Shown one piece after another: positions 37,277 through 46,537 of a stretch of 64,000 bases of DNA (its first letter is position 1; each line of letters starts with the position of its first letter). The DNA is from Chloroflexota bacterium (GTDB lineage Bacteria; Chloroflexota; Anaerolineae; Caldilineales; Caldilineaceae), in the NCBI GenBank assembly GCA_016861025.1, contig BOKO01000012.1, positions 62,001 to 126,000 on the forward strand, in the 5' to 3' direction. Under the pieces are notes generated by a model that worked only from the letters and a program-made list of their open reading frames with translations, had not been told where the DNA came from and ran no database searches. The translations under genes and the position numbers were made by a program.

Positions 37277-38428
37277 TCAATTGGCAGAAGCCTCGCTCAA
37301 CGCTGTGCGAGCCTGCACCACCTTCGCACGTGCATCCTCTATTGTACCCGCCAATGCGGTCAAATGCCCCATTTTGCGCCCGACGCGCGGCTCTTTTTTA
37401 CCGTAAAGGTGCAGTTTGACGCCGGGCACAGCCAGCGCCGCCGCCCAGTTCGGTTCACCCGTTTCCCACACGTCGCCGAGTAGATTCGCCATCGCTGCCG
37501 GGCGCAGCAGTTCAGTCGAGCCGAGCGGCAGCCCGCAGACCGCCCGCGCCTGCTGCTCGAATTGGCTCGTCACCGCCGCCTCGATCGTAAGGTGGCCCGA
37601 ATTGTGCGGACGCGGCGCCAGCTCGTTGATCAGCAGCCGCCCGCGCCGATCGAGGAACATCTCCACACAGAGCACGCCGACCACATCGAGCTGCGTCAGC
37701 ACGGCGTGCGCCAGTTCTACTGCGTCGGCTGCGATGCGCGGTTCGACTGCAGCCGGCGCCATCGACACGTCGAGGATATGGTTGCGGTGCGTGTTTTCGA
37801 TCACGCCCCAGTGGGCGAAGGCGCCGTCCACCCCGCGCGCCGCCACCACCGAGACCTCGCGCTCGAAGTCGACAAAACCTTCCAGGATCGCCTCCTGTCG
37901 GCCAATGGCGTCCCATGCCGCCAATGCCTGCGCCGGGTCGTCGATGCGCGCCTGCCCCTTGCCATCGTAGCCAAACGCTGCAGTCTTGAGCACGGCCGGC
38001 GCGCCGATCTGCCGGATCGCCGCCAGCAGCTCCGCTTCGGTGTTGATCGCAGCAAAGGGCGTCACGGGCAGACCGGCGCGGGCGAGAAAGCCCTTCTCGC
38101 GCAGGCGCTGCTGCGTCGTATGCAGGACATGACCGCCGGGGCGCACGGGTGCGCCCTCCTCGGCGGCGACCTGCGCCACCGCCGCCGCCACATTCTCGAA
38201 CTCGAAGGTGATGACATCGACCCGGCGCACAAAGTCGCGCACGGCGTCCAGGTCATCGTAGGGAGCGCAAACTTCACGATCGGCGATCTGACCGGTGGGT
38301 GAATCCTGTTCAGGCGAAAAGGTATGGATGCGATAGCCCATCGCCCGCGCCGCCAGCGCCAGCATCCGCCCCAGTTGGCCGCTGCCGAAGACGCCGATGA
38401 CGGCAGGAGGCAAAAGAGGTTGCATCAT
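37277..38428 (-). CDS. purK: N5-carboxyaminoimidazole ribonucleotide synthase
   Basis: 383 residues; ATP-grasp enzyme that carboxylates AIR with bicarbonate. VIGVFGSGQLGRMLALAARA is the N-terminal Rossmann-like start, AVLKTAAFGYDGKGQARI is the ATP-grasp glycine-rich loop, and LLINELAPRPHNSGHLTIEA is the metal-binding strand and loop. The ATG at 38428 is preferred to the TTG at 38434 since GAAGG lies about 9 bp before it. The partner purE lies 630 bp upstream, separated by a decayed HNH module. Confidence 0.95.
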   Translation of the reverse strand: MMQPLLPPAVIGVFGSGQLGRMLALAARAMGYRIHTFSPEQDSPTGQIADREVCAPYDDLDAVRDFVRRVDVITFEFENVAAAVAQVAAEEGAPVRPGGHVLHTTQQRLREKGFLARAGLPVTPFAAINTEAELLAAIRQIGAPAVLKTAAFGYDGKGQARIDDPAQALAAWDAIGRQEAILEGFVDFEREVSVVAARGVDGAFAHWGVIENTHRNHILDVSMAPAAVEPRIAADAVELAHAVLTQLDVVGVLCVEMFLDRRGRLLINELAPRPHNSGHLTIEAAVTSQFEQQARAVCGLPLGSTELLRPAAMANLLGDVWETGEPNWAAALAVPGVKLHLYGKKEPRVGRKMGHLTALAGTIEDARAKVVQARTALSEASAN

Positions 38429-38444
38429 GCTCAATATCCTTCAA

Positions 38445-38645
38445 TCACTGGACGCTCACAGCACATATCGGACAACATAGACATAGATTACGAAACTCAG
38501 TCTCACCACCCCGACTCAGAGGGACTATGTGATCGATCTCGAAGGGAACAAGGCTGAGTGATTCAGGCGAACGGCAATAGGCGCAATACCCTTTGTCATG
38601 TTCCCGCACAAGGGTGCGTAGAGATTCAGGGATGTACCGGCTCAT
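38445..38645 (-). CDS. Truncated HNH endonuclease
   Basis: 66 residues. The N-terminal part is a good HNH protein (CAYCRSPESLSLVPFEIDHI, VPLSRGGETEFRNLCLCC) with the first Cys pair, the Asp-His of the motif and the Asn. It stops after CPICAVSVQ, where family members continue with CN-x-x-K and about 60 more residues, so the last metal or catalytic element is lost. The end lies just before the purK ribosome site. It overlaps the upstream gene by 4 bp (ATGA). Probably inactive. Confidence 0.65.
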   Translation of the reverse strand: MSRYIPESLRTLVREHDKGYCAYCRSPESLSLVPFEIDHIVPLSRGGETEFRNLCLCCPICAVSVQ

Positions 38646-39058
38646 GTAAATTGCCGAAACCCCATGTGCTTGAGCGTGTAGAGAGCGCGCGCCTTCAGTA
38701 GATTCATCCGGTCGATGTCATCGAGCAATTGATCAAGTTCTGCTCGTTCCTCCAACGTCAGGGCGCCTGAGCGGTTGCGTTCCAGCAAGGTCTCAAGCCG
38801 CTGTTGATGGGGAGCCGACATCATACCGTCTGCAATGGCGGCAAGCGTCTCTACGTCCAGCCCCACCAGCAGATCAGGGTCGCGTTCCAGATGTGAACGC
38901 AATTTCTGGAAGTCCTGCCAGTTCAACACAACGCCAGTACGTTCACCATCTTCGCGCACCAGGTATTCGACACGTATATCGGATATCGGATAAGAGTGAT
39001 GACATCGCCATTTCTCCAGCAGTAACTTGCACGACCTACTGAAACGAGTATAGCACAC
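38642..39058 (-). CDS. Antitoxin-like protein, probably frameshifted at its N terminus
   Basis: The open frame has 138 codons from a GTG at 39058, but that GTG overlaps a strong -10 element, so it is an unlikely start. The folded part is VEYLVREDGERTGVVLNWQD followed by FQKL and a helical C terminus (LTLEERAELDQLLDDIDRMN), resembling small proteins that precede HNH or toxin genes in many bacteria. A 7-bp tandem duplication at 38976-38989 breaks the frame just after a well-placed ATG at 39005 (GGAG 8 bp upstream). Removing one unit gives MSSLLSDIRVEYLVRED, a natural N terminus of a 118-residue protein. Confidence 0.55.
   Translation of the reverse strand: MCYTRFSRSCKLLLEKWRCHHSYPISDIRVEYLVREDGERTGVVLNWQDFQKLRSHLERDPDLLVGLDVETLAAIADGMMSAPHQQRLETLLERNRSGALTLEERAELDQLLDDIDRMNLLKARALYTLKHMGFRQFT
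38976..38989. repeat. 7-bp tandem duplication
   Basis: ATATCGG occurs twice in a row (38976-38982, 38983-38989). It lies in the N-terminal coding part of the antitoxin-like gene; 7 is not a multiple of three, so it shifts the reading frame. Confidence 0.85.
39047..39055 (-). promoter_or_regulatory. Extended -10 promoter element for the HNH module
   Basis: Minus strand TGCTATACT (39055-39047), a perfect TGN-TATACT extended -10, just after the purE stop. It would start transcription near 39040, about 35 bp before the putative ATG at 39005. No good -35 is seen. Confidence 0.5.
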
Positions 39059-39061
39059 CCG

Positions 39062-39556
39062 CTATTCCAGTGTCTCGCCCATCACCTGTTCAGCGCGCGA
39101 ACGGCGGAACTCGCGCAGCTTCTCACGCAGGTCGGGGCGCGTGGCGGCGAGGATGGCAACGGCATAGAGCGCGGCGTTGATGGCGCCCGCTTTGCCGATC
39201 GCCATCGTCGCCACCGGCACGCCAGCCGGCATCTGCACGATCGAGAGCAGCGAATCCAACCCATTGAGCGCCCGGCTCTGGATCGGCACGCCGATCACCG
39301 GCAGCAGCGTGTGTCCGGCGGTCATGCCGGGCAGATGCGCGGCGCCGCCGGCGCCGGCGATGATCACCTCCAGCCCGCGCGCCTCGGCGTGCGCGGCGTA
39401 CTCAACCATCCAATCAGGCGTGCGGTGCGCTGAGACGACGCGGCACTCGTGCGGCACGTCAAACTCCGCCAGCGTCTCCGCCGCCGCCTTCATCGTCTCC
39501 CAATCCGACTTGCTGCCCATGATCACGCCGACCAGCGGCGTTGTCTCTGCTGTCAT
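39062..39556 (-). CDS. purE: N5-carboxyaminoimidazole ribonucleotide mutase
   Basis: 164 residues; class I PurE that converts N5-CAIR from PurK to CAIR. Conserved parts are GVIMGSKSDWETM, VVSAHRTPDWM with the catalytic His, IIAGAGGAAHLPGM, GVPIQSRALNGLDSLLSIVQ and VPVATMAIGKAGAINAAL. The ATG at 39556 has GAGGAG 9 bp upstream; the frame continues upstream into repeat sequence, which is not protein. Presence of purK nearby agrees with class I function. Confidence 0.96.
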   Translation of the reverse strand: MTAETTPLVGVIMGSKSDWETMKAAAETLAEFDVPHECRVVSAHRTPDWMVEYAAHAEARGLEVIIAGAGGAAHLPGMTAGHTLLPVIGVPIQSRALNGLDSLLSIVQMPAGVPVATMAIGKAGAINAALYAVAILAATRPDLREKLREFRRSRAEQVMGETLE

Positions 39557-39585
39557 CGTTCCAGTCTCCTCACAAGGGATGTGAA

Positions 39586-39676
39586 GAATGGAACGCGGAT
39601 GACGCGGATTGAACGGATCAACGCAGATGAAAAATCCGCGCAAATCCGCCTAATCCGCGTTATCCGCGTTCTATTC
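39586..39676. repeat. Palindromic repeat family A, copy 2
   Basis: 91 bp bounded by GAATGGAACGCGGAT (39586-39600) and its complement with one mismatch (39662-39676). The inside repeats the GCGGAT / ATCCGC core several times. It lies between the acetyltransferase stop (39678) and the purE ribosome site. Confidence 0.88.
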
Positions 39677-39677
39677 C

Positions 39678-39983
39678 TCACGCAAAACCACCCGACGATT
39701 CCTGTTTGACCAGCGCCTGGTATTCGGGCTTGCGCTCGATGTAGCCCTTGACAAACGGGCAGAGCGGCACGACCTCCAGCCCGTGGTCGCGGGCATAGTT
39801 CAACCCCGTTTTGACCAGCGCGCCGGCGATGCCGCGCCCTTCCAGCGCCGGTGGCACTTCTGTGTGAGTAAAGATGATCTGGGCGCCGGTGCGCTGGTAG
39901 TCCAACTCAGCAAGGTGACCCTCCTGGCTGACCTCGAACCGATTCTTCGCCTCATTGTGAACGACTTCGACCGCTGTACTCAT
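39678..39983 (-). CDS. Small GNAT-like N-acetyltransferase (YjdJ type)
   Basis: 101 residues of the short GCN5-related family. The sequence has VVHNEAKNRFEV, HLAELDYQRTG and IIFTHTEVPPALEGRGIAGA followed by LVKTGLNYARDHGLEVVPLC and PFVKGYIERKPEY, the hallmark order of this family, with the acetyl-CoA loop EGRGIAG. The substrate is unknown. Repeat family A copies bracket the gene: one ends 2 bp from its stop codon, the other begins 30 bp upstream of its start. Confidence 0.9.
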   Translation of the reverse strand: MSTAVEVVHNEAKNRFEVSQEGHLAELDYQRTGAQIIFTHTEVPPALEGRGIAGALVKTGLNYARDHGLEVVPLCPFVKGYIERKPEYQALVKQESSGGFA

Positions 39984-40012
39984 GGATTGCCTCTCTTGTC
40001 GCGTTGTTGAAA

Positions 40013-40096
40013 AATGGAACGCGGATGACGCGGATCAGGCGGATTGGCGCGGATTTGGAGATACAGAAAAATCCGCGTTGATCCGCCCAATCCGGG

Positions 40097-40112
<16 letters not shown>
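40013..40112. repeat. Palindromic repeat family A, copy 3
   Basis: 100 bp bounded by AATGGAACGCGGAT (40013-40026) and its complement with two mismatches (40099-40112). The right end overlaps the last codons of tryptophanase and supplies its TGA stop at 40097-40099. Confidence 0.85.
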
Positions 40113-41497
<1,385 letters not shown>

Positions 41498-41539
41498 GAA
41501 TGGCGACCTCGAATTTTTGTGTTGAAAGAGGGCAGTCAA

Positions 41540-41568
41540 TTGCCACGCAATCAGCTTCACAGTATATC
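41540..41568 (+). promoter_or_regulatory. Promoter for homoserine dehydrogenase, facing a tnaA promoter
   Basis: TTGCCA (41540-41545), 17-bp spacer, TATATC (41563-41568), 31 bp before the gene. On the other strand TGATATACT overlaps the same positions and is an extended -10 for tnaA, so the divergent promoters overlap and may compete. Confidence 0.5.
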
Positions 41569-41599
41569 ATGAAAACAGTTCACAGACGGAGAGTTCCAC

Positions 41600-42631
41600 A
41601 TGCAGATTATCGATACGTTTCTCATTGGCCTTGGCAACGTCAACCGTAACTTCTTGCGCATCCTGGAGATGAAGGCGACGCGCCTGGCGCAAGATTATGG
41701 CATAGCGTTTCGCATCGTGGCGGCGGCGGACAGCAGCGGCGTGGCTGTGAACCCGGCTGGCTTCGACCCGGCGGCCACGCGGCGGTTCAAGGAGACAGGC
41801 GGGCGCGCCTGCGAATTGCCCGGCTACAGCGCAGGCAACTCGCCAGCCGATGTACTCGCCACCTTGCGCTGTGACCTGGCGCTAGAGGCTTCACCGGTGA
41901 ACCTGACGACGGGGGAACCCGGGTTGAGCGCGGCGCGCACTGCGCTGCGGCGCGGCGTCTCGATGGTGCTGGCAAACAAGGCGCCGGTGGCGCTCGCCTA
42001 TCGCGAGTTGCATCAGCTGGCAGCGGCGTCGGGCGCAGGGCTGCGCTTCAGCGCCACGGTCTGCGGCGCGCTGCCTGTGATTAACATCGGGCGGCGCGAC
42101 CTGATCGCAGCCGACGTGACGCGACTGCACGGCATTTTCAACGCCACGACCAACTTCATTTTGGCGGAGATGGCAGCCGGGCGCAGCTATGCAGATGCTT
42201 TGCAAGAGGCGCAACAGCGCGGCATCGCCGAAACCGATCCATCGCTCGATGTCGAAGGGTGGGACACCGCCACCAAACTTGTGATCGTTGCCAACAGCGT
42301 GCTCGGCGTCGACGCGACCCTGGCTGATGTCGCCGTGACCGGCATCGTGCATGTAACCGCAGCAGAGCTAGCGCAGGAGGCGCAGCGCGGCAAAACGATC
42401 AAGCTGCTCGCCATGGCGGATCGTATCGGCGATGGCTTCTCACTTGCGGTTAAGCCGACTTCAGTCGATGCTGACAGCTTTCTTGGTCGGTGCAGCGGGT
42501 GGGAGATGGGCGTCGAGATCGAGAGCGACCTCTACGGTCGCATGTTCCATAAGATTTGGGAACGAGAACCGCTGCCAACAGCGGCGGCGATGCTGCGGGA
42601 TGCCGTCGATATCTTCGTAGGCAGGAGGTGA
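41600..42631 (+). CDS. hom: Homoserine dehydrogenase
   Basis: 343 residues; NAD(P)-dependent reduction of aspartate semialdehyde to homoserine on the way to threonine and methionine. The nucleotide loop is FLIGLGNVNRNF, followed by MVLANKAPVALAY with the active-site Lys, FSATVCGALPVINIGRR, GIFNATTNFILAEMAAG and ETDPSLDVEGWDTATKL. It is shorter than typical enzymes because no C-terminal ACT domain follows the catalytic part, so feedback inhibition by threonine is not expected. The ribosome site ACGGAGAG is good. It is divergent from tnaA. Confidence 0.9.
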   Translation: MQIIDTFLIGLGNVNRNFLRILEMKATRLAQDYGIAFRIVAAADSSGVAVNPAGFDPAATRRFKETGGRACELPGYSAGNSPADVLATLRCDLALEASPVNLTTGEPGLSAARTALRRGVSMVLANKAPVALAYRELHQLAAASGAGLRFSATVCGALPVINIGRRDLIAADVTRLHGIFNATTNFILAEMAAGRSYADALQEAQQRGIAETDPSLDVEGWDTATKLVIVANSVLGVDATLADVAVTGIVHVTAAELAQEAQRGKTIKLLAMADRIGDGFSLAVKPTSVDADSFLGRCSGWEMGVEIESDLYGRMFHKIWEREPLPTAAAMLRDAVDIFVGRR

Positions 42632-42635
42632 GGGG

Positions 42636-43868
42636 CTAGTGCGGCTCCTCCGCCAACGTCGCCTCCAGCTCAAGTGTGCGACCGTCACGGATGATGGAAA
42701 TAGTGACCACATCGCCGACGCGATGGTTGCTCTCAAGCAACGTTTCCAGTTCTGCGATCGAGGAGACTTTCTGTCCATTGACAGCGGTCAACAGATCGCC
42801 GCCGGTGTAGACGCGCTGAGCGCCAATGATCTCTTGCCTTTGCGCGCCGCGCACACCCGCCTCGAGCAAAGGCGAACCATCGTACAGTTGGACGAGCAAC
42901 AGGCCTTCCTGCACCGGCAACTTCAACACTTCCGCCAGACCCGGTGTGACATTATAGGCATACCGAATGCCCAACCAGGGATGACGGTAACGACCAAGCG
43001 TGAGCAGGTCAGGCAAAAGACGCTTCAATGTATCAACAGGCACGGCAAAACCAACGCCAGCGCTTGTCCCTGTTGGGCTGAAAATGGCGGAAGTGATCCC
43101 GATTACACGACCGCTGCTGTCAAGCAATGGACCGCCGGAGTTGCCCTTGTTGATGGCGGCGTCGGTCTGAATAATACCTGTGATTGTGCGGTTATCCGGG
43201 CCTTCGATGGTGCGGTCGAGCGCGCTGATCACGCCGGTGGTCAAGGTGCGGCCAAACTGACCAAACGGATTGCCAATGGCAATTGCCCATTGTCCCACGC
43301 GCAGGTCGCTCGATGAGCCGAGCGTAACCGGCTGCAGCAGGGCAGGATCAACATTGACTTTGAGCATCGCCACGTCGTTGCGCCGGTCAACGCCGACCAC
43401 AGTCGCCGGCGCAGTGAGCTGGTCGCCAAAGCTAACCTCGATCGACTCGACACCCTGAATAACATGATAGTTGGTCAAAATATGACCATCGCGGTCGAGT
43501 ACGAAACCCGAACCGGCGCCTTCCTGTGGAACAACATTGAAAAAGAAATCGCGGCGCAGCGTGCGCGTTGTGATGCTGACAACAGATGGTGCAACTCGTT
43601 CGTAAACGCCGACCACGCGCCGCTCAAAAAAATCCAACCCCGCAGCGTCAACCAAAGGAATCGGAAGTGCAGTCTCTGGAACCGGCGTTGCAACAGAAGC
43701 GACGGTCTCCGTGTCAGGCGTGGCGACATCTGGTGTGCGCAACGACTCAGTCACCAACCGCAGCGGCAGCGCCGTGTTGCATCCAGCAACAAGCACACCG
43801 ACCAACAATAGCAGTGCACCGGTCAAAAGTCGCCGTCTACGGTTACAAACTGATACAAGCCTTCTCAT
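42636..43868 (-). CDS. HtrA/DegP-type protease, lipoprotein
   Basis: 410 residues, S1C family. Residues 1-30 are a lipoprotein signal with lipobox LVAGC (Cys30), so the mature protein is lipid-anchored outside. After a Thr/Pro-rich spacer the trypsin-like domain shows His135 (LTNYHVIQG), Asp165 (DRRNDVAML) and Ser244 (INKGNSGGP). A PDZ domain covers about 315-410. It overlaps by 1 bp the response regulator stop, so it is part of the two-component operon and is probably controlled by it. It is the second HtrA of the window; the other is helix-anchored. Confidence 0.93.
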   Translation of the reverse strand: MRRLVSVCNRRRRLLTGALLLLVGVLVAGCNTALPLRLVTESLRTPDVATPDTETVASVATPVPETALPIPLVDAAGLDFFERRVVGVYERVAPSVVSITTRTLRRDFFFNVVPQEGAGSGFVLDRDGHILTNYHVIQGVESIEVSFGDQLTAPATVVGVDRRNDVAMLKVNVDPALLQPVTLGSSSDLRVGQWAIAIGNPFGQFGRTLTTGVISALDRTIEGPDNRTITGIIQTDAAINKGNSGGPLLDSSGRVIGITSAIFSPTGTSAGVGFAVPVDTLKRLLPDLLTLGRYRHPWLGIRYAYNVTPGLAEVLKLPVQEGLLLVQLYDGSPLLEAGVRGAQRQEIIGAQRVYTGGDLLTAVNGQKVSSIAELETLLESNHRVGDVVTISIIRDGRTLELEATLAEEPH

Positions 43869-44545
43869 TATAGCGTCTTGGCAGCCTCGTCGAGCGTGGC
43901 TAACCCCTCTTTGAGTGCGTAAAGCGCCGCCTGGGTGCGATTGGCAAGATGAAGCTTACTAAGAATATTGCTGACATGTGTGCGCACGGTGCGTTCGCTG
44001 ATGACCAGGCCATCGGCGATTTCCTGGTTGGAATAGCCGCGTGCGACCAAAACGAGCACCTCGACTTCGCGCTCGGTCAACGGCTCATCGGTCTGCGGCA
44101 GATTGGCGGCGGGGCGATTCAGTTCACGAATTAGTTTACGCGCAATCACTGGATGCAGCGAAGATTCACCGTTATAAACATCACGAATCGCCTGGATCAA
44201 CTCATGAGGGGACGAATCTTTGAGCAAATAGCCAAGCGCCCCCGCCTTGATGGCGGCAAAGACCTTGTCATCATCGGAGAAACTGGTGAGCACCAGGATG
44301 CGCGCATCTTGTTGATCTTGCTTGATTTCCAGGATCGCTTCGATGCCATTTTTGCGCGGCATTACGAGATCCAACAGCAAGACATCTGGGGCGAGCGAAC
44401 GCATCTTGTACACTGCCTCGACGCCATCAGAGGCTTCACCGACAACGACGATGTCTTCTTCAGTCTCTAGCAGTGCACGCAAGCCGCCGCGCACCACATG
44501 ATGATCGTCCGCAATCAGGACACGAATTTTCTCGCCACCTTTCAC
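43868..44545 (-). CDS. NarL/FixJ-family response regulator
   Basis: 225 residues. The receiver domain has the acidic pair (IADDHHVV), the phospho-acceptor Asp in VLLLDLVMPRKNG, and the Thr/Lys switch residues (VLTSF, YLLKDSS). The C-terminal LuxR-type helix-turn-helix is complete: LTEREVEVLVLVARGYSNQE followed by IADGLVISERTVRTHVSNIL. The start is GTG at 44545 with GGGAGG 6 bp upstream. It lies 24 bp after its sensor kinase and overlaps the HtrA gene, a clear three-gene operon. Confidence 0.95.
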   Translation of the reverse strand: MKGGEKIRVLIADDHHVVRGGLRALLETEEDIVVVGEASDGVEAVYKMRSLAPDVLLLDLVMPRKNGIEAILEIKQDQQDARILVLTSFSDDDKVFAAIKAGALGYLLKDSSPHELIQAIRDVYNGESSLHPVIARKLIRELNRPAANLPQTDEPLTEREVEVLVLVARGYSNQEIADGLVISERTVRTHVSNILSKLHLANRTQAALYALKEGLATLDEAAKTL

Positions 44546-44569
44546 TGCGCACCTCCCTGAATTGGCAAA

Positions 44570-46138
44570 TTATCCCTCGGATTTTTGAGCTGCCTGGTTT
44601 GAAATTGACAATAGAACATGCACGCGAGCGCCCTGTTGAGGCGCAGAGATCACGGACAATGTGGCATTGATCTGGCGCGCCCGTTCTCGCATGGCCGCAA
44701 TCCCTTCACCATTGCTGACTTTAGGATCGCTTACATCAAAGCCAATGCCGTTGTCCTGGATATCCAGGCGCACCATCCCATCCTTCACCGCCAGATAAAT
44801 GGTCACTTCTGTCGCTGATGCATGTTTCAACGCATTGTTGAGCGCCTCGTGACAAATGCGATACAGACCATCCTCCACATCGGCGGGGAATGCGATTTCT
44901 CCATCAACTTCCAGCCGCGCGGCCATGCCGGTGCGTCGCTCGACCGCCTCAAGCCGTTGACGCAGCGCCTCGACCAACCCAACTTGCTCCAGGACGGCCG
45001 GTTTTAGTTCGTAGAGAAGCAGCCGCAGTTCTTTGAGCGCCTGTCGGGCTGTTTCACTCAATTGTTGCAAATACTCATCGAGGCGATCGAGTTGTCCCAA
45101 CGAAACCAGACGTTTTCCCGCCTCAGCAAACAGGGTCAGGCTGTAGATCGACTGCATGACTGCGTCATGCATTTCACGCGCCAGGCGCTCACGCTCCTGA
45201 AGAGCTGCAGCACTCTTTGCCTTCTGCTGGAGAAGGTCGGCGCCATGCGCCACGATCACCTGATCCGCCAGCCATGCAACCGTCCGGTAGGCGTTCGGCG
45301 ATAATTGCGAAACATCCAACTTGAAGATGAGCACGCCATGCATTTCATCTTCAACCAGCAACGGAATAGCCAGGCGGAACGGCGCCGCATTTTGCAGAGC
45401 GCCGATTTCGACAGGCAGAAACACCGGCTCTTGCTGCGCGTTCAGCAGAGCAAGAATCGGCGCATCCACGCTCAAGCGCTCTGCTGATGCAGCATCCATC
45501 TCGGTGGAATAGAGAACTTGTGCATCTTCCGGCTGAACAATCGGGGAGGTGCGCCCAATCCGCCACAACACGACCATGCCTGTGGCCGAAAGAAGACGCT
45601 GCGCCTGCTGAAAGACATAATCCAGCATCTGCTGAAGGGTGAAATTGGAAAAGCTCATGAAGAGCAGATTGCGCAACCCATCGGCGGCTTCGCGACTGCG
45701 ATCGACTTCCTGGCGTTCTTCGTGCAAACTGTGTTCAAGCTGCGTCGTGTAGTCAATTAACTGATCCGAGGGAAGCGAATGTGCAATCGGCGTTGCGACC
45801 AGGACGTAGCTTCGTTCTCCATTGACCGAATGATTGACCGAGCAAGAGAGCACCAGTCGGCGCCCGCGTTCTGGCCCAATCAACAGACTGACCGTCGGCG
45901 TGAACTCGTCGAGCAACGAGAGAGAGGGCAACTGGCTGAGTGCGCGCCCAAACCAGGTTTCATCCAGATTTGCCAGCGATCTACCAAGCACCTGTGTGCG
46001 AGTCTGCGCAAGCAAGTGACAAAACCCATCGTTCGCCATCACAATAGTCGAGCGCGCGTCGACCACAGCAACAGCCGGGCCAATGCCTGGAATTTCCCGA
46101 TGTTCAATAATGGGCTGCGCCGTGGCCTGGTCGAGCAT
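44570..46138 (-). CDS. Sensor histidine kinase (NarX/DegS-like) with PAS and GAF domains
   Basis: 522 residues, no membrane segment. Residues 20-120 are PAS-like (VAVVDARSTIVMANDGFCHL), a coiled segment follows at about 125-155, and residues 160-310 are a GAF-like domain (FQQAQRLLSATGMVVLWRIG). The HisKA_3 helix has the phospho-acceptor in RLAREMHDAVMQSIYSLTLF, and the ATPase has NALKHASATEV and DNGIGFDVSD. The cytoplasmic PAS/GAF sensors suggest a soluble ligand or redox input. The ribosome site is weak. The partner regulator and the HtrA lipoprotein follow. Confidence 0.93.
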   Translation of the reverse strand: MLDQATAQPIIEHREIPGIGPAVAVVDARSTIVMANDGFCHLLAQTRTQVLGRSLANLDETWFGRALSQLPSLSLLDEFTPTVSLLIGPERGRRLVLSCSVNHSVNGERSYVLVATPIAHSLPSDQLIDYTTQLEHSLHEERQEVDRSREAADGLRNLLFMSFSNFTLQQMLDYVFQQAQRLLSATGMVVLWRIGRTSPIVQPEDAQVLYSTEMDAASAERLSVDAPILALLNAQQEPVFLPVEIGALQNAAPFRLAIPLLVEDEMHGVLIFKLDVSQLSPNAYRTVAWLADQVIVAHGADLLQQKAKSAAALQERERLAREMHDAVMQSIYSLTLFAEAGKRLVSLGQLDRLDEYLQQLSETARQALKELRLLLYELKPAVLEQVGLVEALRQRLEAVERRTGMAARLEVDGEIAFPADVEDGLYRICHEALNNALKHASATEVTIYLAVKDGMVRLDIQDNGIGFDVSDPKVSNGEGIAAMRERARQINATLSVISAPQQGARVHVLLSISNQAAQKSEG

Positions 46139-46537
46139 AGGGTGTATTTTGCCTGGAAGAAACTGAAAAATCCTTCAGATATTGTACAACATCGACAGAT
46201 TAGAACACGAAACTCGGCGGATAATCTGTGGATGACGCGTAGATTGCCGATTGAGTTCTTTCCACAATGCGCGTCAACTCACGATGATCTTTACACTCGT
46301 TTGGGGTTTCACTGCTATAGAGCACAATATATAGTCGTAAAGGCATGAAACGCAAACCCTATTTTCCGCTCTGCCCTGCACATTATCCGCACCGCATACA
46401 TTTTGTCGTCATCAAGAGAAATACTATTTATAGTTGCCACAACACCCTTATGAACTATTTATAGCTGTAGCGGTGCGTCCCGCTTCCCCTTTCTCTAAGT
46501 TATCCCCTGCCCTACCAATACAATCATTTCTAGTCAT
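46139..46537. other. Intergenic region upstream of the two-component operon
   Basis: About 400 AT-rich bp, with no ORF that has a ribosome site. Two identical palindromic 11-mers lie inside it (separate entry). On the minus strand TACAAT near 46185 could be the -10 of the kinase promoter, but no -35 fits. Confidence 0.45.
46423..46464. repeat. Twin ACTATTTATAG sites 31 bp apart
   Basis: ACTATTTATAG at 46423-46433 and again at 46454-46464, same orientation. Each has a CTAT/ATAG dyad. The 31-bp spacing is close to three helical turns, as expected for two dimers bound on the same DNA face. Confidence 0.65.
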
